A program made the position numbers and the translations under genes. DNA of 64,000 nt from Cohnella rhizosphaerae (GTDB lineage: Bacteria > Bacillota > Bacilli > Paenibacillales > Paenibacillaceae). This document shows positions 39,584 through 48,856 of the stretch, piece by piece (the first letter of the stretch is position 1; every line of letters starts with the position of its first letter). The notes under the pieces are model-generated. The model saw nothing but the letters and a program-made list of their open reading frames with translations, did not search any database and was not told the DNA's origin. The stretch lies in NCBI RefSeq assembly GCF_029525575.1, contig NZ_JAPDIA010000009.1:1-64000 (forward strand), read 5' to 3'.

Positions 39584-39622
39584 CCGTCAGGGAGAGCTGC
39601 GACCTTCCCTGACGGCTTTTTT
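39584..39622 (+). terminator. Orphan Rho-independent terminator
   Basis: CCGTCAGGGA pairs with TCCCTGACGG, followed by CTTTTTTAAAA. No gene ends upstream on the plus strand for about 960 bases, so it may end an unrecognised small RNA or be the remains of a lost gene. Confidence 0.65.
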
Positions 39623-39682
39623 AAAATGATAGAAAGTATAAAATCGACAGGTAACGCTTTACAGCACTATACAGCGCCTTAA

Positions 39683-39718
39683 GCCCCCTCTCGCATCGTC
39701 GCGCGAGGCGAGAGGGGG
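39683..39718. repeat. 11-bp inverted repeat
   Basis: CCCCCTCTCGC faces its complement GCGAGAGGGGG across a 14-base loop. There is no T run. The function is unknown. Confidence 0.5.
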
Positions 39719-40082
39719 AAGTACGCTGGGTAACGCAGGTTTTTCAGCCGACTGGAAGAGCAGAGGAGGAAACGCCTGCCCATTCTTTGCAGGCATTCGC
39801 AATTTATCCCTCGCGCAGACAAATTGCGAAACATGAGCGGCGGCATCCAATCCCCCTCCGCTGACTTCACTTTCTAACCTTACGATGACGTTAGGCGGCA
39901 AGGTAAGCTTGAGAGGCAATTGAGAATTGCTGAGCAGCCGAATGTAAGCCGAGCGAAGATGCCGGACTCAGATGACGCTATTTCATAAAAAATGGTGCAA
40001 TTGCGATTATTACGGACTGGAGAGTCGTTATTCACCCAGATCCGGGCTAAATAAGTCTCCAATTCCTCAATAAAGGCCCCTG

Positions 40083-40187
40083 GGTCCGCGAGCGGGCCGC
40101 AAATCGCGTTAGGAACAAAAATAAGGTCTCCTCAGTCCGGCCGCTGCGCGCCATTGCGCAAACAAAGGCTGCAAGGGCCGTTTTTCT
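40083..40187. repeat. Dispersed intergenic repeats B (copy 1) and A (copy 2)
   Basis: Repeat B, GTCCGCGAGCGGGCCGC followed by AATCGCG, recurs at 44681-44726. Repeat A, from 40120, matches 38688-38757. The two are joined here. Confidence 0.65.
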
Positions 40188-40252
40188 TGCCTTCGAAACG
40201 GCTGAAGCGATGATATACTAGAGTCCATACGCCATTAAAGGGAGGTCCTCGC

Positions 40253-40609
40253 ATGTTGGGTCAAATTTTCGCGGGCTTGGTCGCCCTCGAGCATGTCTAC
40301 ATCCTGATCCTCGAAATGTTTCTCTGGACGACGCCGCGGGCGATGAAGTCGTTCGGCACGACGCCGGAAACCGCCGCGGCGACCAAGTCGCTCGCTGCCA
40401 ACCAGGGGCTGTACAACGGATTTCTCGCAGCCGGCTTGTGCTGGGGACTGCTGCACCCGAACGGACAGACGGGGGAGCAGATCGAAGTGTTTTTCCTGGC
40501 ATGCGTGCTGGTCGCTGCCCTATTCGGCGGCTTGACGGCCAAACGTTCGATTCTGCTGGTGCAGGGTCTTCCGGCCTTGATCGCGCTCGCGCTCGTGCTG
40601 TGGACTTAG
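40253..40609 (+). CDS. DUF1304 family membrane protein
   Basis: 118 residues, the usual length. Four hydrophobic segments and the family features EHVYILILEMFLW, then NQGLYNGFLAAGL are present. ATG 40253 has GGAGG nine bases upstream, and a TATACT -10 box lies near 40212. The function is unknown; it is an inner-membrane protein. It converges on the methyltransferase gene, with 25 bases between the stops. Confidence 0.9.
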   Translation: MLGQIFAGLVALEHVYILILEMFLWTTPRAMKSFGTTPETAAATKSLAANQGLYNGFLAAGLCWGLLHPNGQTGEQIEVFFLACVLVAALFGGLTAKRSILLVQGLPALIALALVLWT

Positions 40610-40634
40610 CGTCGGAGAGCGGCGGCGAGCCGCG

Positions 40635-41363
40635 TTACGCGTAAACGCGATGCCAGACGCCGGCAAACTCCGGCACGACGGGCGAGCCGCTCGCCGCGAC
40701 CTTGTCCCCGGTCTCGTCGCCGAAAAAGAATCGAGCCAGGCGCTCGGCCTCGGCCGCGTCCGCGAACGTGTAGTCGAACGGGAAGCATTCGTGGGCGAAG
40801 CCATGGACGCGCTCGAGCGCATCATAATAGGAAAGCAAAAATGCCGGCGGGTTCGGCGCGGTATAGCCGGTTCCCATCGTTTCAAAGACGATGGCCGTAC
40901 CGCCGGGCCGCAGCACGCGGCGAATCTCTTCTATGATGGCGGCGAGCGCGGCGCCGTCCGGGTCCGCATCCGAGGCGGCCGAATAGGCGATGCTCCAGCC
41001 CGAGACGACGAGGTCGGCGCTGGCGTCCTCGGCGGGGATGCGCAGGTGCGTGCCGACGGCGGTGCGCCAGTTGCGGGCACCCGACGCCGTCAGCCTGGAA
41101 GCGGCCACCTCGAGCATGGCCGGCGACAGATCGACCGCCAGCACGGTGCGGGCCATGGCGGCGATCGGCACGGTCAAGCGGCCGCTGCCCGCGCCGAGGT
41201 CGACGACGTCGAGCCCGGCGAGCGGACGGATCGCGTCGATGCGCGCGCCGAGCGAGGGCTGGGCGGAGATGAGCCTCTCGTACTCCGCCGCCCTGCTGCG
41301 GTAGATCTCGTCGTGATTCGGCTCGGACGAGTTCGAGGAAGAGGATGAGGAAGAAGAATTCAT
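40635..41363 (-). CDS. Class I SAM-dependent methyltransferase
   Basis: 242 residues from ATG 41363, with GGAGG eight bases upstream. The N-terminus is an unusual serine run (NSSSSSSSSNSSEP). Motif I is DVVDLGAGSGRLTVPI, motif II TVLAVDLSPAMLEVA, and ADLVVSGWSIAYS and RRVLRPGGTAIVFETMGTG follow. The C-terminal region with FLLSYYDALE and FPFDYTFADAAEAERLARFFFG is typical of Methyltransf_11/25-type enzymes. The substrate is unknown. Confidence 0.87.
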   Translation of the reverse strand: MNSSSSSSSSNSSEPNHDEIYRSRAAEYERLISAQPSLGARIDAIRPLAGLDVVDLGAGSGRLTVPIAAMARTVLAVDLSPAMLEVAASRLTASGARNWRTAVGTHLRIPAEDASADLVVSGWSIAYSAASDADPDGAALAAIIEEIRRVLRPGGTAIVFETMGTGYTAPNPPAFLLSYYDALERVHGFAHECFPFDYTFADAAEAERLARFFFGDETGDKVAASGSPVVPEFAGVWHRVYA

Positions 41364-41675
41364 AGCGATAACCTCCGTATGTACATAATCAGGTATATTT
41401 TACACGCAGCGGCATTCTCCTGGATAGCTGCAGGGCTGCGACGCTGCCGACGGCGGGAGTCCGCATGTCTCCGCGGTTCATCGGAGCGCGGGATGCCGCG
41501 ACCTGCAAGGAAAATAAAGTTTGCCGAAGGCCCTGCGTCCCGGTTCCCGGCTAACCCGATGCGGGTACATTATTTTCGAAGGCGCTGACGCGAGGGGCAG
41601 ATTTTATAGATCATTTGTAGTATGATGTTTAGAAGATTGTTTAGCGTCGAAAGTCATGATTTTGAGGTGAATGGG

Positions 41676-44468
41676 ATGACAGAAATGGCCACGGCAAGCC
41701 GCTCCTCGACCAACCATTTGCTGCGCCGGGACGTGCGGTTCCTGGGCAACATCTTGGGCGAAGTGCTGGTGCACCAGGGCGGCCGCGAGCTGCTCGACCA
41801 CGTTGAGAAGATCCGGGAGACGAGCAAGGCGCTGCGCGCCGAATTCGTGCCCGAGCTTTACGAGGAATTCGTCAATACGATTACGGGGCTGGAGCCGGGG
41901 GTTCGCCACCTGGTGATCCGCGCGTTCGCGATCTACTTCCAGCTCGTCAATATCGCCGAGCAGAACCACCGCATCCGCCGCAAGCGCGATTACGAACGTT
42001 CCGCGGGCGAAGCGGTCCAGCCGGGCTCCATCGAGAGCGCGATCGTGGAGCTGAAGAACAAGAATTTGCCGCTGAACGAGGTTCAGGAGCTGCTGTCCGG
42101 GATCTCGCTCGAGCTGGTCATGACCGCGCATCCGACCGAAGCGATGCGCCGGGCCGTGCTCGACGTGCACAAGCGCATCGCCAACGAGATGATGGAGCTC
42201 GACAATCCGTCGCTCACCTACCGCGAGCGCGAGCGTCTGCGGGAGCAGCTGCGCAACGAGGTGCTCACCCTCTGGCAGACCGACGAGCTCCGCGACCGCA
42301 AGCCGACGGTCATCGACGAAGTGCGCAACGGCATGTACTTTTTCCACGAGACGCTGTTCAACGTGCTGCCCGACGTCTACGACGAGCTGGAGCGCTGCCT
42401 GGCCAAGTACTATCCGGAGCAGAAGTGGCATGTGCCGACTTATCTCCGCTTCGGTACGTGGATCGGCGGCGACCGCGACGGCAACCCGTCCGTGACGGCC
42501 GACATCACCTGGCGCACGCTGAACATGCAGCGCAACCTCGTTATCCACAAGTACGAGACGCTGTTGAAGGCGCTCATGCGCAAGATGAGCTTCAGCACGA
42601 CGATCGTCAAGGTGAACCCGGAGCTGCTCGAATCGATCGAGCAGGAGCGCGAGGCGGTCGAGCTTCGCACGGTGGACCGCTGGACCAACGACCACGAACC
42701 TTATCGTATCAAGATCACCTATATGATCCAGAAGCTGCAGAACATGCGCGAGGAGAAACTCAAGGGCACGTCGCAGCGCTATCATCAGGTGTCCGAGTTC
42801 ATCGCGGACCTTCAGCTGATCGACCGCAGCCTGCGCCATCATTACGCGGACTTCGTCGCCGATACGTATCTGAAGAAGCTGATCCGCCAGGTCGAGCTGT
42901 TCGGCTTCTATCTGGCCGCGCTGGACGTGCGTCAGCACTCCCAGGAGCACGAGAACGCGATGACCGAGGTGCTGGCGAAGGCGGGCGTCACGGATCGCTA
43001 CAACGAGCTGGGCGAGGAAGAGAAGATCGAGCTGCTGCACGGGCTGCTGTCGGATTCCCGGCCGCTGCTGCACGCGACGGCATCGCTCAGCGAAGGCGCC
43101 AAGGAGTGCCTGGAGGTATACCGGACGATCCACCGCGCGCAGGAAGAATTCGGCGAGAGCTGCATCACGACGTACCTGATCAGCATGACCCGCGGCGCGA
43201 GCGACCTGCTTGAGGTCATGGTGTTCGCCAAGGAAGCGGGCCTCGTGCGCCGCACGCCGGAGGGCAAGCTCGTCAGCTCGATCCAGTCGGCGCCGCTCTT
43301 CGAGACGATCGACGACCTGCACGCCGCGCCGGCGATCATGAAGACGCTGTTCGACCTGCCGGTCTACCGCGAAGCGGTCGCCGCGCGCGGCGACATGCAC
43401 GAGATCATGCTCGGCTACTCCGACAGCAACAAGGACGGCGGCATGGTCACGGCGAACTGGGAGCTGCGCGTCGCGCTGAACAAGATCACCGAGACGGCGG
43501 GCGACTACGGCGTCAAGCTGAAGTTCTTCCACGGACGCGGCGGCGCGCTCGGTCGCGGCGGCATGCCGCTGAACCGGAGCATTCTGGCCCAGCCGCCGCA
43601 TACGATCGGCGCGGGCATCAAGATCACGGAGCAGGGCGAAGTGCTGACGTCCCGCTATTCGATGGAAGGCATCGCGTACCGCAGTCTCGAGCAGGCGACC
43701 AGCGCGCTCGTCAAGGCCGCGTACCTGGCGAAGCATCCGACGCTTGACCAGACGGCCGACGCGCAGTGGGAGGAGATCCTTCCGTCGATCTCGGAGACGG
43801 CGCAGACCAAGTACCAGGATCTGATTTTCCGCGATCCGGGCTTCATGACCTTTTTCAAGGAGTCGACGCCGCTGTCCGAGGTCGGCGAGCTGAACATCGG
43901 CTCCCGTCCGTCCAAGCGCAAGAACAGCGAGCGCTTCGAGGACCTGCGCGCGATCCCTTGGGTATTCGCCTGGACGCAGAGCCGCTACCTGCTGCCTGCG
44001 TGGTATGCGGCGGGCACCGCGTTCGAGAAGTACGTCGCCGGCGATCCTGCGAAGCTGGAGACGCTGCGCCGGATGTACCGCGAATATTCGTTCTTCGCGA
44101 CGCTCGTCGACAACCTGCAGATGGCGCTGGCCAAGGCGGATCTGCTGATCGCGCGGCAATACGCGGACATGATCAAGGACGACGAGATCCGTACGCGGAT
44201 ATTCACGCTCGTTCAAGAGGAGTACGACCTGACCAAGCGCATCCTGCTGGAGATCACCGGCCAGGAAGAGATTTTGGACAACGTGCCGGTCATTCAGGAG
44301 TCGATCCGGTTGCGCAACCCGTACGTCGATCCCCTCAGCTACCTTCAGGTTCAGCTGCTGAGCGAGCTCAGACAGCGCAGGGACGAGGGCGAGGACGATA
44401 CGGAGCTGCTCCGCGAGGTGCTGCTCACGATCAACGGCATCGCCGCCGGCCTCCGCAACACGGGCTGA
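41676..44468 (+). CDS. ppc: Phosphoenolpyruvate carboxylase
   Basis: 930 residues from ATG 41676, which has GAGGTGA upstream; the frame opens at 41622, but the extra residues are not family-like. Catalytic blocks are VMTAHPTEAMRR with the essential histidine, FHGRGGALGRGGMP with the bicarbonate-binding arginines, and GYSDSNKDGGMVTANWEL; the protein ends in the usual RNTG. It fixes bicarbonate onto phosphoenolpyruvate to give oxaloacetate, replenishing the citric-acid cycle. The gene is intact over 2.8 kb and appears monocistronic with its own terminator. Confidence 0.97.
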   Translation: MTEMATASRSSTNHLLRRDVRFLGNILGEVLVHQGGRELLDHVEKIRETSKALRAEFVPELYEEFVNTITGLEPGVRHLVIRAFAIYFQLVNIAEQNHRIRRKRDYERSAGEAVQPGSIESAIVELKNKNLPLNEVQELLSGISLELVMTAHPTEAMRRAVLDVHKRIANEMMELDNPSLTYRERERLREQLRNEVLTLWQTDELRDRKPTVIDEVRNGMYFFHETLFNVLPDVYDELERCLAKYYPEQKWHVPTYLRFGTWIGGDRDGNPSVTADITWRTLNMQRNLVIHKYETLLKALMRKMSFSTTIVKVNPELLESIEQEREAVELRTVDRWTNDHEPYRIKITYMIQKLQNMREEKLKGTSQRYHQVSEFIADLQLIDRSLRHHYADFVADTYLKKLIRQVELFGFYLAALDVRQHSQEHENAMTEVLAKAGVTDRYNELGEEEKIELLHGLLSDSRPLLHATASLSEGAKECLEVYRTIHRAQEEFGESCITTYLISMTRGASDLLEVMVFAKEAGLVRRTPEGKLVSSIQSAPLFETIDDLHAAPAIMKTLFDLPVYREAVAARGDMHEIMLGYSDSNKDGGMVTANWELRVALNKITETAGDYGVKLKFFHGRGGALGRGGMPLNRSILAQPPHTIGAGIKITEQGEVLTSRYSMEGIAYRSLEQATSALVKAAYLAKHPTLDQTADAQWEEILPSISETAQTKYQDLIFRDPGFMTFFKESTPLSEVGELNIGSRPSKRKNSERFEDLRAIPWVFAWTQSRYLLPAWYAAGTAFEKYVAGDPAKLETLRRMYREYSFFATLVDNLQMALAKADLLIARQYADMIKDDEIRTRIFTLVQEEYDLTKRILLEITGQEEILDNVPVIQESIRLRNPYVDPLSYLQVQLLSELRQRRDEGEDDTELLREVLLTINGIAAGLRNTG

Positions 44469-44493
44469 TAAGCGTTTATATCGGATAGGCGGG

Positions 44494-44522
44494 CCCGGGC
44501 AAATGCCCGGGTCCTTTATTTT
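44494..44522 (+). terminator. Terminator of ppc
   Basis: CCCGGGC pairs with GCCCGGG around AAAT, followed by TCCTTTATTTT. Confidence 0.8.
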
Positions 44523-44680
44523 GGCGGAGCGGAGTCTGGTAGATTTCGGGAGACTTTGCGGACCCCGGGGCCGTTATTTTCTTAAAAATAAGTCCGAGGG
44601 CGATCTTATCGGACTGGGGGGACGCTACTTCCTCGGATCCGCGTCAAAAAAAGGCCGCCAACCGCGCGATAGCGTCCGCT

Positions 44681-44726
44681 GAGTCCGCGAGCGGGCCGCG
44701 AATCGCGGTAGAAAGAAAAATAGCGG
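44681..44726. repeat. Dispersed intergenic repeat B, copy 2
   Basis: GTCCGCGAGCGGGCCGCGAA and the following bases match 40083-40118. The rest of the 44523-45047 spacer contains short degenerate repeats; I could not see a clear SigW-type promoter. Confidence 0.6.
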
Positions 44727-45047
44727 CTGCTCTGTCCGTTCAATATGCGCCAAAACGTGTAATTGTCTTTTGGAATGGACGGAAATCAGTGTCTTGGAAA
44801 TTACAGCGAGGGCTGAGCGTCGGGCGGCGCATAGGACGACAAATTAGGCGAAGGGGGAGAGGGAGCCCGAGCATCCGCGTCTTGCTTTTTTTGATACAGG
44901 TGCATTACCATTTTCTTGATCGCATTCATGCGAAGGGTCTTCCCGACCCGGCCGGGCCTGGGCGTCCCGCCCGCGGGCATCGCGATGCCGAGCGGACGAG
45001 ACGGGCCGAGCGCCGGGCGACCGGCGAAGAAGGTGAGGGTTAACACG

Positions 45048-45614
45048 TTGAAGCCAATTGAGACGCGACTCGCGAAGCTGGCCCGCAAGGGCGATCAGCG
45101 CGCGTTCGCGGAGATCGTGGATTTATACAAGGACAAGCTGTACCATCTGGCTTACCGGATGACGAGCAACAGGCAGGAAGCGGAGGACGTTGTGCAGGAG
45201 TGTTTCCTGCGCGTTTACCGCAACCTGGACCGTTACGACGAAAACCAGAAATTTTCGACGTGGATCTATCGGATCGCGACGAATCTGTGCATCGATCGGC
45301 TGCGCAAGCGCCGTCCGGTCTACTCGCTGGACGCCGAGTCGTCGGACCACGAGGGGCTCGACGGATACGCGATGCTGCCGAGCGACGACCGGACGCCCGA
45401 GAGCGAGCTGATCTTGTCGGAGACGCAGCGCATCATCCGGGACGCGATCGACACGCTGCCGGTCAAGTACAAGTCGGTGATGGTGCTGCGCTATTTGCAG
45501 GACATGTCGCTGCAGGAGATCTCGGACGTGCTGGATATGCCGGTGACGACGATCAAGACGCGCGTCCACCGGGGCCGCGAGTTCATGCGCAAGAAGCTGG
45601 AGCACAAGCTTTAA
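45048..45614 (+). CDS. sigW: ECF RNA polymerase sigma factor, SigW-like
   Basis: 188 residues from TTG 45048 with AGGTGAGG upstream; an in-frame GTG at 45033 is possible. Region 2 has GDQRAFAEIVDLYKDKLYHL and the core-binding block AEDVVQECFLRVYRNLDRYD, then FSTWIYRIATNLCIDRLRKR; region 4 has LPVKYKSVMVLRYLQDMSLQ, EISDVLDMPVTTIKTRVHRG. This is the Bacillus SigW type, which controls cell-envelope-stress and antimicrobial-resistance genes. The next gene encodes its membrane anti-sigma factor, 115 bases downstream. Confidence 0.92.
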   Translation: MKPIETRLAKLARKGDQRAFAEIVDLYKDKLYHLAYRMTSNRQEAEDVVQECFLRVYRNLDRYDENQKFSTWIYRIATNLCIDRLRKRRPVYSLDAESSDHEGLDGYAMLPSDDRTPESELILSETQRIIRDAIDTLPVKYKSVMVLRYLQDMSLQEISDVLDMPVTTIKTRVHRGREFMRKKLEHKL

Positions 45615-45729
45615 CGGATCGGCCCATTTTTCCGCCAAAGATGAAACCGTCCCAAGACGGGGAACGTACAGTATAGAAGCATTCGCAAAGGAGGCTTTAT
45701 GTTCTCCTGTGCAGAAAGGGATGGCTATC

Positions 45730-46338
45730 ATGAAGTGCAACGATGCCGTGAAGCGTATGCACGATTATCTCGACGGGGATCTGCCCCGCGAGGAGTCCGT
45801 GCTGCTGCAGCAACATCTTCGCGAATGTCCGGCCTGCGAGGAGCGCTACGGGGCGCTTGAGCGAACGGAAGCTTTGATATATGCCCAGCCTGTCCCGGCT
45901 GCGCCGTCCCATCTGACCGACGCCATCATGGGCGCGCTGCCCAAGAAGCGGAGCCCGAAGGTGTGGACCTCGTGGGTGCAACGGCATCCGGCGGCATCGG
46001 CGGCGGCGATCTTCCTGGTCGTCATGCTGTCCAGCTTCGTCGCGATGTGGAATCAGGACGATCAGCTCAGCCTGAGCGGAGACCTGTCGCACGTCGTGAT
46101 CGAGGGCAACAAGGTGATCGTGCCCGCCGGGCAGAAGGTCGAAGGCGACCTGACGATCAAGAACGGCGAAGCCGAGGTGCTCGGCGAAGTCGAGGGCAAC
46201 CTGACCGTCATCGACGGCAACGTGACGCTCGCGTCGACCGCGCATATCGCCGGCAAGGTGAAGACCGTGGACCGGGCGCTCGACTGGGCTTGGTACAAGG
46301 TGACGACCTGGTTCGACACGGTGGCTTACGGAACTTGA
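45730..46338 (+). CDS. rsiW: Zinc-finger anti-sigma factor, RsiW-like
   Basis: 202 residues from ATG 45730; an ATG at 45721 is also possible. The N-terminal zinc-binding anti-sigma domain has MHDYLDGDLP and HLRECPACEERY (H-x3-C-x2-C). One membrane segment follows (ASAAAIFLVVMLSSFVAMW). The extracellular part (KVIVPAGQKVEGDLTIKNGE and on to GKVKTVDRALDWAWYKV) is a short beta-solenoid of the bactofilin-like repeat type. Under envelope stress such proteins are cut by regulated proteolysis, which frees the sigma factor. Confidence 0.9.
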   Translation: MKCNDAVKRMHDYLDGDLPREESVLLQQHLRECPACEERYGALERTEALIYAQPVPAAPSHLTDAIMGALPKKRSPKVWTSWVQRHPAASAAAIFLVVMLSSFVAMWNQDDQLSLSGDLSHVVIEGNKVIVPAGQKVEGDLTIKNGEAEVLGEVEGNLTVIDGNVTLASTAHIAGKVKTVDRALDWAWYKVTTWFDTVAYGT

Positions 46339-46339
46339 C

Positions 46340-46397
46340 GGCCGCCGTCCGGCGGCCAGACAAGGCGGCCTCCCTGGACATCGGGGGAGGTTTTTTT
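46340..46397 (+). terminator. Double hairpin terminator after rsiW
   Basis: A GGCCGCC/GGCGGCC hairpin at 46340-46357 is followed by CCTCCC/GGGAGG at 46369-46390 and seven T. Confidence 0.8.
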
Positions 46398-46510
46398 GTA
46401 TTCTAAACAGGATTTAGAAGTTCGTTTATAGAAAACAATAGGTACATATCCTAAGCGCAATCTGACAAGATTCGGGAAACCCGATCGAGACGCCAGACGG
46501 GGGGTGCGTC

Positions 46511-47356
46511 TTGGATTATTTCGAGAACTTAACGGTGTGGGGCGCCGTCAAGGACGCCGCCGACATCCTCATCGTCAGCTATCTTATATACCGCATGATC
46601 CTGCTGGTGCGCGGCACGAAGGCCGTGCAGCTTCTTAAAGGCATCCTGTTGCTCGTGCTCACCTGGGCGCTCAGCACGTGGCTGAATCTGTATACGCTCA
46701 AATGGGTGATGAATCAGCTGTTCCCGTTCGGGATCATGACCATTCTGATCATCTTCCAGCCGGAGCTTCGCAGAGCCCTCGAGCAGCTCGGCCGCGGCAC
46801 GTTGTTCAGCCGTTCCTCCCTGGAGGAGCATGATATCAGCCATCCGATCAACGAGGTCATTAAGGCCGTTCAATACCTCGCGAGACGCAAGATCGGCGCC
46901 TTGATCGTCTTCGAGCGGCGCACGGGCCTCGGCGACTACATCGAGACCGGGATCAAGATGAAGTCCGCGATCAGCTCGGAGCTGCTCATCAATATTTTTA
47001 TTCCCAACACGCCGCTGCACGACGGCGCCGTCATCGTGAGCGGCGGCGAGATCATGGCGGCGGGCTGCTATTTGCCGCTGTCGGAAAATCCGTTCATCTC
47101 GAAGGAGCTGGGCACCCGTCACCGCGCCGCCATCGGCATCAGCGAGGTATGCGACGCCATCTCGGTCGTCGTCTCCGAGGAGACGGGGCACGTATCGCTC
47201 GCGCTGAACGGACAGATCGTGCGGGACATCAAGGAGGAGTCGCTGATCTCCAAGCTGTTCGACGAGCTTCGCCAGACGAACGCGAAGAAGACCGGCCGGA
47301 GCTGGAACATCACTTGGAAGTTCTGGCGGCGGAAAGGCGGTGACGGCCATGGATAA
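46511..47356 (+). CDS. cdaA: Diadenylate cyclase CdaA
   Basis: 281 residues from TTG 46511, preceded by GGGGGG. Three N-terminal membrane segments are followed by the DAC domain with both catalytic motifs: PLHDGAVIV (DGA) and GTRHRAAIGISE (RHR). It makes the signal cyclic di-AMP, which controls potassium and osmolyte transport and wall homeostasis. It overlaps cdaR by eight bases, and glmM follows, the conserved Firmicutes order. Confidence 0.96.
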   Translation: MDYFENLTVWGAVKDAADILIVSYLIYRMILLVRGTKAVQLLKGILLLVLTWALSTWLNLYTLKWVMNQLFPFGIMTILIIFQPELRRALEQLGRGTLFSRSSLEEHDISHPINEVIKAVQYLARRKIGALIVFERRTGLGDYIETGIKMKSAISSELLINIFIPNTPLHDGAVIVSGGEIMAAGCYLPLSENPFISKELGTRHRAAIGISEVCDAISVVVSEETGHVSLALNGQIVRDIKEESLISKLFDELRQTNAKKTGRSWNITWKFWRRKGGDGHG

Positions 47357-48787
47357 GTGGCTCAGCCATCCCAACGCCGTACGGCTCATCTCGCTGGCGC
47401 TCGGCATCCTGCTGTGGGCGGTCGTTCACTTTAATCCCGATTCGACGCCGAACAACGTCGCTTCGCTTATCGAGACGCGCACGTTTACCGACGTGAAGGT
47501 GCAGGTGCGCGGACTGGACGAGCAGAGCTATGTGCTGAAAAGCATGGACCCGACAAAGGTCAAGCTGATCGTGCGGGGGGACGCCGAGCGACCTGCTCGC
47601 CGCGCGTTCGGACGGCGGATATATCGTGGAGGCCGATCTAAGCACAGTCAAGGCCGGCACGCATACGATAACGCTAAGAACGGATCTGCCCAGAAGCATT
47701 CAGACGATCCAGGTCGAACCCTCGACCGTGACGGTCGAGCTGGAGGAGCTGCAGACCAAGGAATTCGAGGTTCAAGTGACGACGAAGGGAACGCCGAAGG
47801 AAGGCTACAAGGCGGGAGCGCCCGTGCTGCGTCCGACGAACCGGGTCCATGTGACGCTACCGGCGAGCGAGATGGATCGCGTCGATCACGTCGGCGGCTC
47901 GATCTCCATCGATGGCGCGGACAAGACGCTCAAGGACAAGAGCGTGAAGCTGATTGCCTACGACGGCTCCGGACAGGAGATTCCGGGCGCGGAGGTCGAT
48001 CCTGCCGTGCTCGAGGTCGAAGTGCCGATCACCAATCCGTTCAAGCAGGTGCCGATCCAGCTCAAGCTGATCGGTCAATTGCCAGCGGGCCTCAGCGTCG
48101 CGAATCTGACCCCGAGCGCGGAGCAGGCGACGATCTACGGACCGCAGGCGGAGCTGGACAAGATCGACTTCATCGAAACGGATCTCAACCTGTCCGAGGT
48201 GACCAAGTCGGGCAAAGTCGATATCGCGCTGAGCAAGTCCGATGCGGTAACGGAAGTATCCCCGGCGGCGATCACCGTCGATGTCCAGGTCGTGCTGACG
48301 CAGACGCGGACGATCCAGGGCCTGCCGATAACGGTTAAGGGGCTCGGCAACGGCCTCAAGATGCAGATCACGAAGCCGGCGAACGGTCAGGCGGACATTA
48401 CGTTCAAAGGCGCCCCGGCCGTGCTCGACAAGCTGCAGCCGGGCGATGTCAGCGTCGAGGCCGACCTTAGCGGACGCGGTCCCGGCACGTACACGATTCC
48501 GCTGAACGTGAATTCGCCGCGATTCGTGGATCAGAGCGGAGGCAACACATCGATCGAAGTCGAGATTACGAACATCGGCACGGAGCCGACGCCTACGCCT
48601 GGCGCGTCGACGACGGACGAGGCCGCCTCGGGCGGCATGACCGAGCCGGAGGGCGGCGAGTCGACGGGGACGGACACGGCAGGCGCGGGCGGGACCGAGG
48701 GGGGAATCGCCGACGCCAAGCCCGTCCCAGGGGCCGACGCCGAGCGTCACGCCGTCGTCGGCGCCATCGCCGACGGACGGCGCTTAG
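47349..48787 (+). CDS. cdaR: YbbR-repeat regulator of CdaA (CdaR; frameshifted as sequenced)
   Basis: Removing one G from G6 at 47575-47580 joins two frames, and removing one G from G6 at 48699-48704 changes an implausible C-terminus into a proline-, threonine- and serine-rich tail (SPTPSPSQGPTPS) that stops at 48787. The restored protein has 478 residues: one N-terminal membrane segment (VRLISLALGILLWAVVHF) and four extracellular YbbR repeats (for example VEPSTVTVELEEL). CdaR binds CdaA in the membrane and tunes cyclic di-AMP synthesis. As sequenced, the second frame runs to 48840. Confidence 0.9.
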
Positions 48788-48856
48788 GCAGTATCGGGGG
48801 GTACGAACTGCATTTCGTCGGGAACATGAATTGGGAATGAAGGGGTCAAGAGGAGC

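Noticed and set aside
39683..39718. Terminator call for the CCCCCTCTCGC inverted repeat
   Set aside because: No T run on either strand and no gene ending nearby.
39659..40062. Two minus-strand open frames in the 38.7-40.2 kb spacer
   Set aside because: Low-complexity composition, TTG starts without ribosome-binding sites, overlap with palindromes and dispersed repeats, and no recognisable motif.
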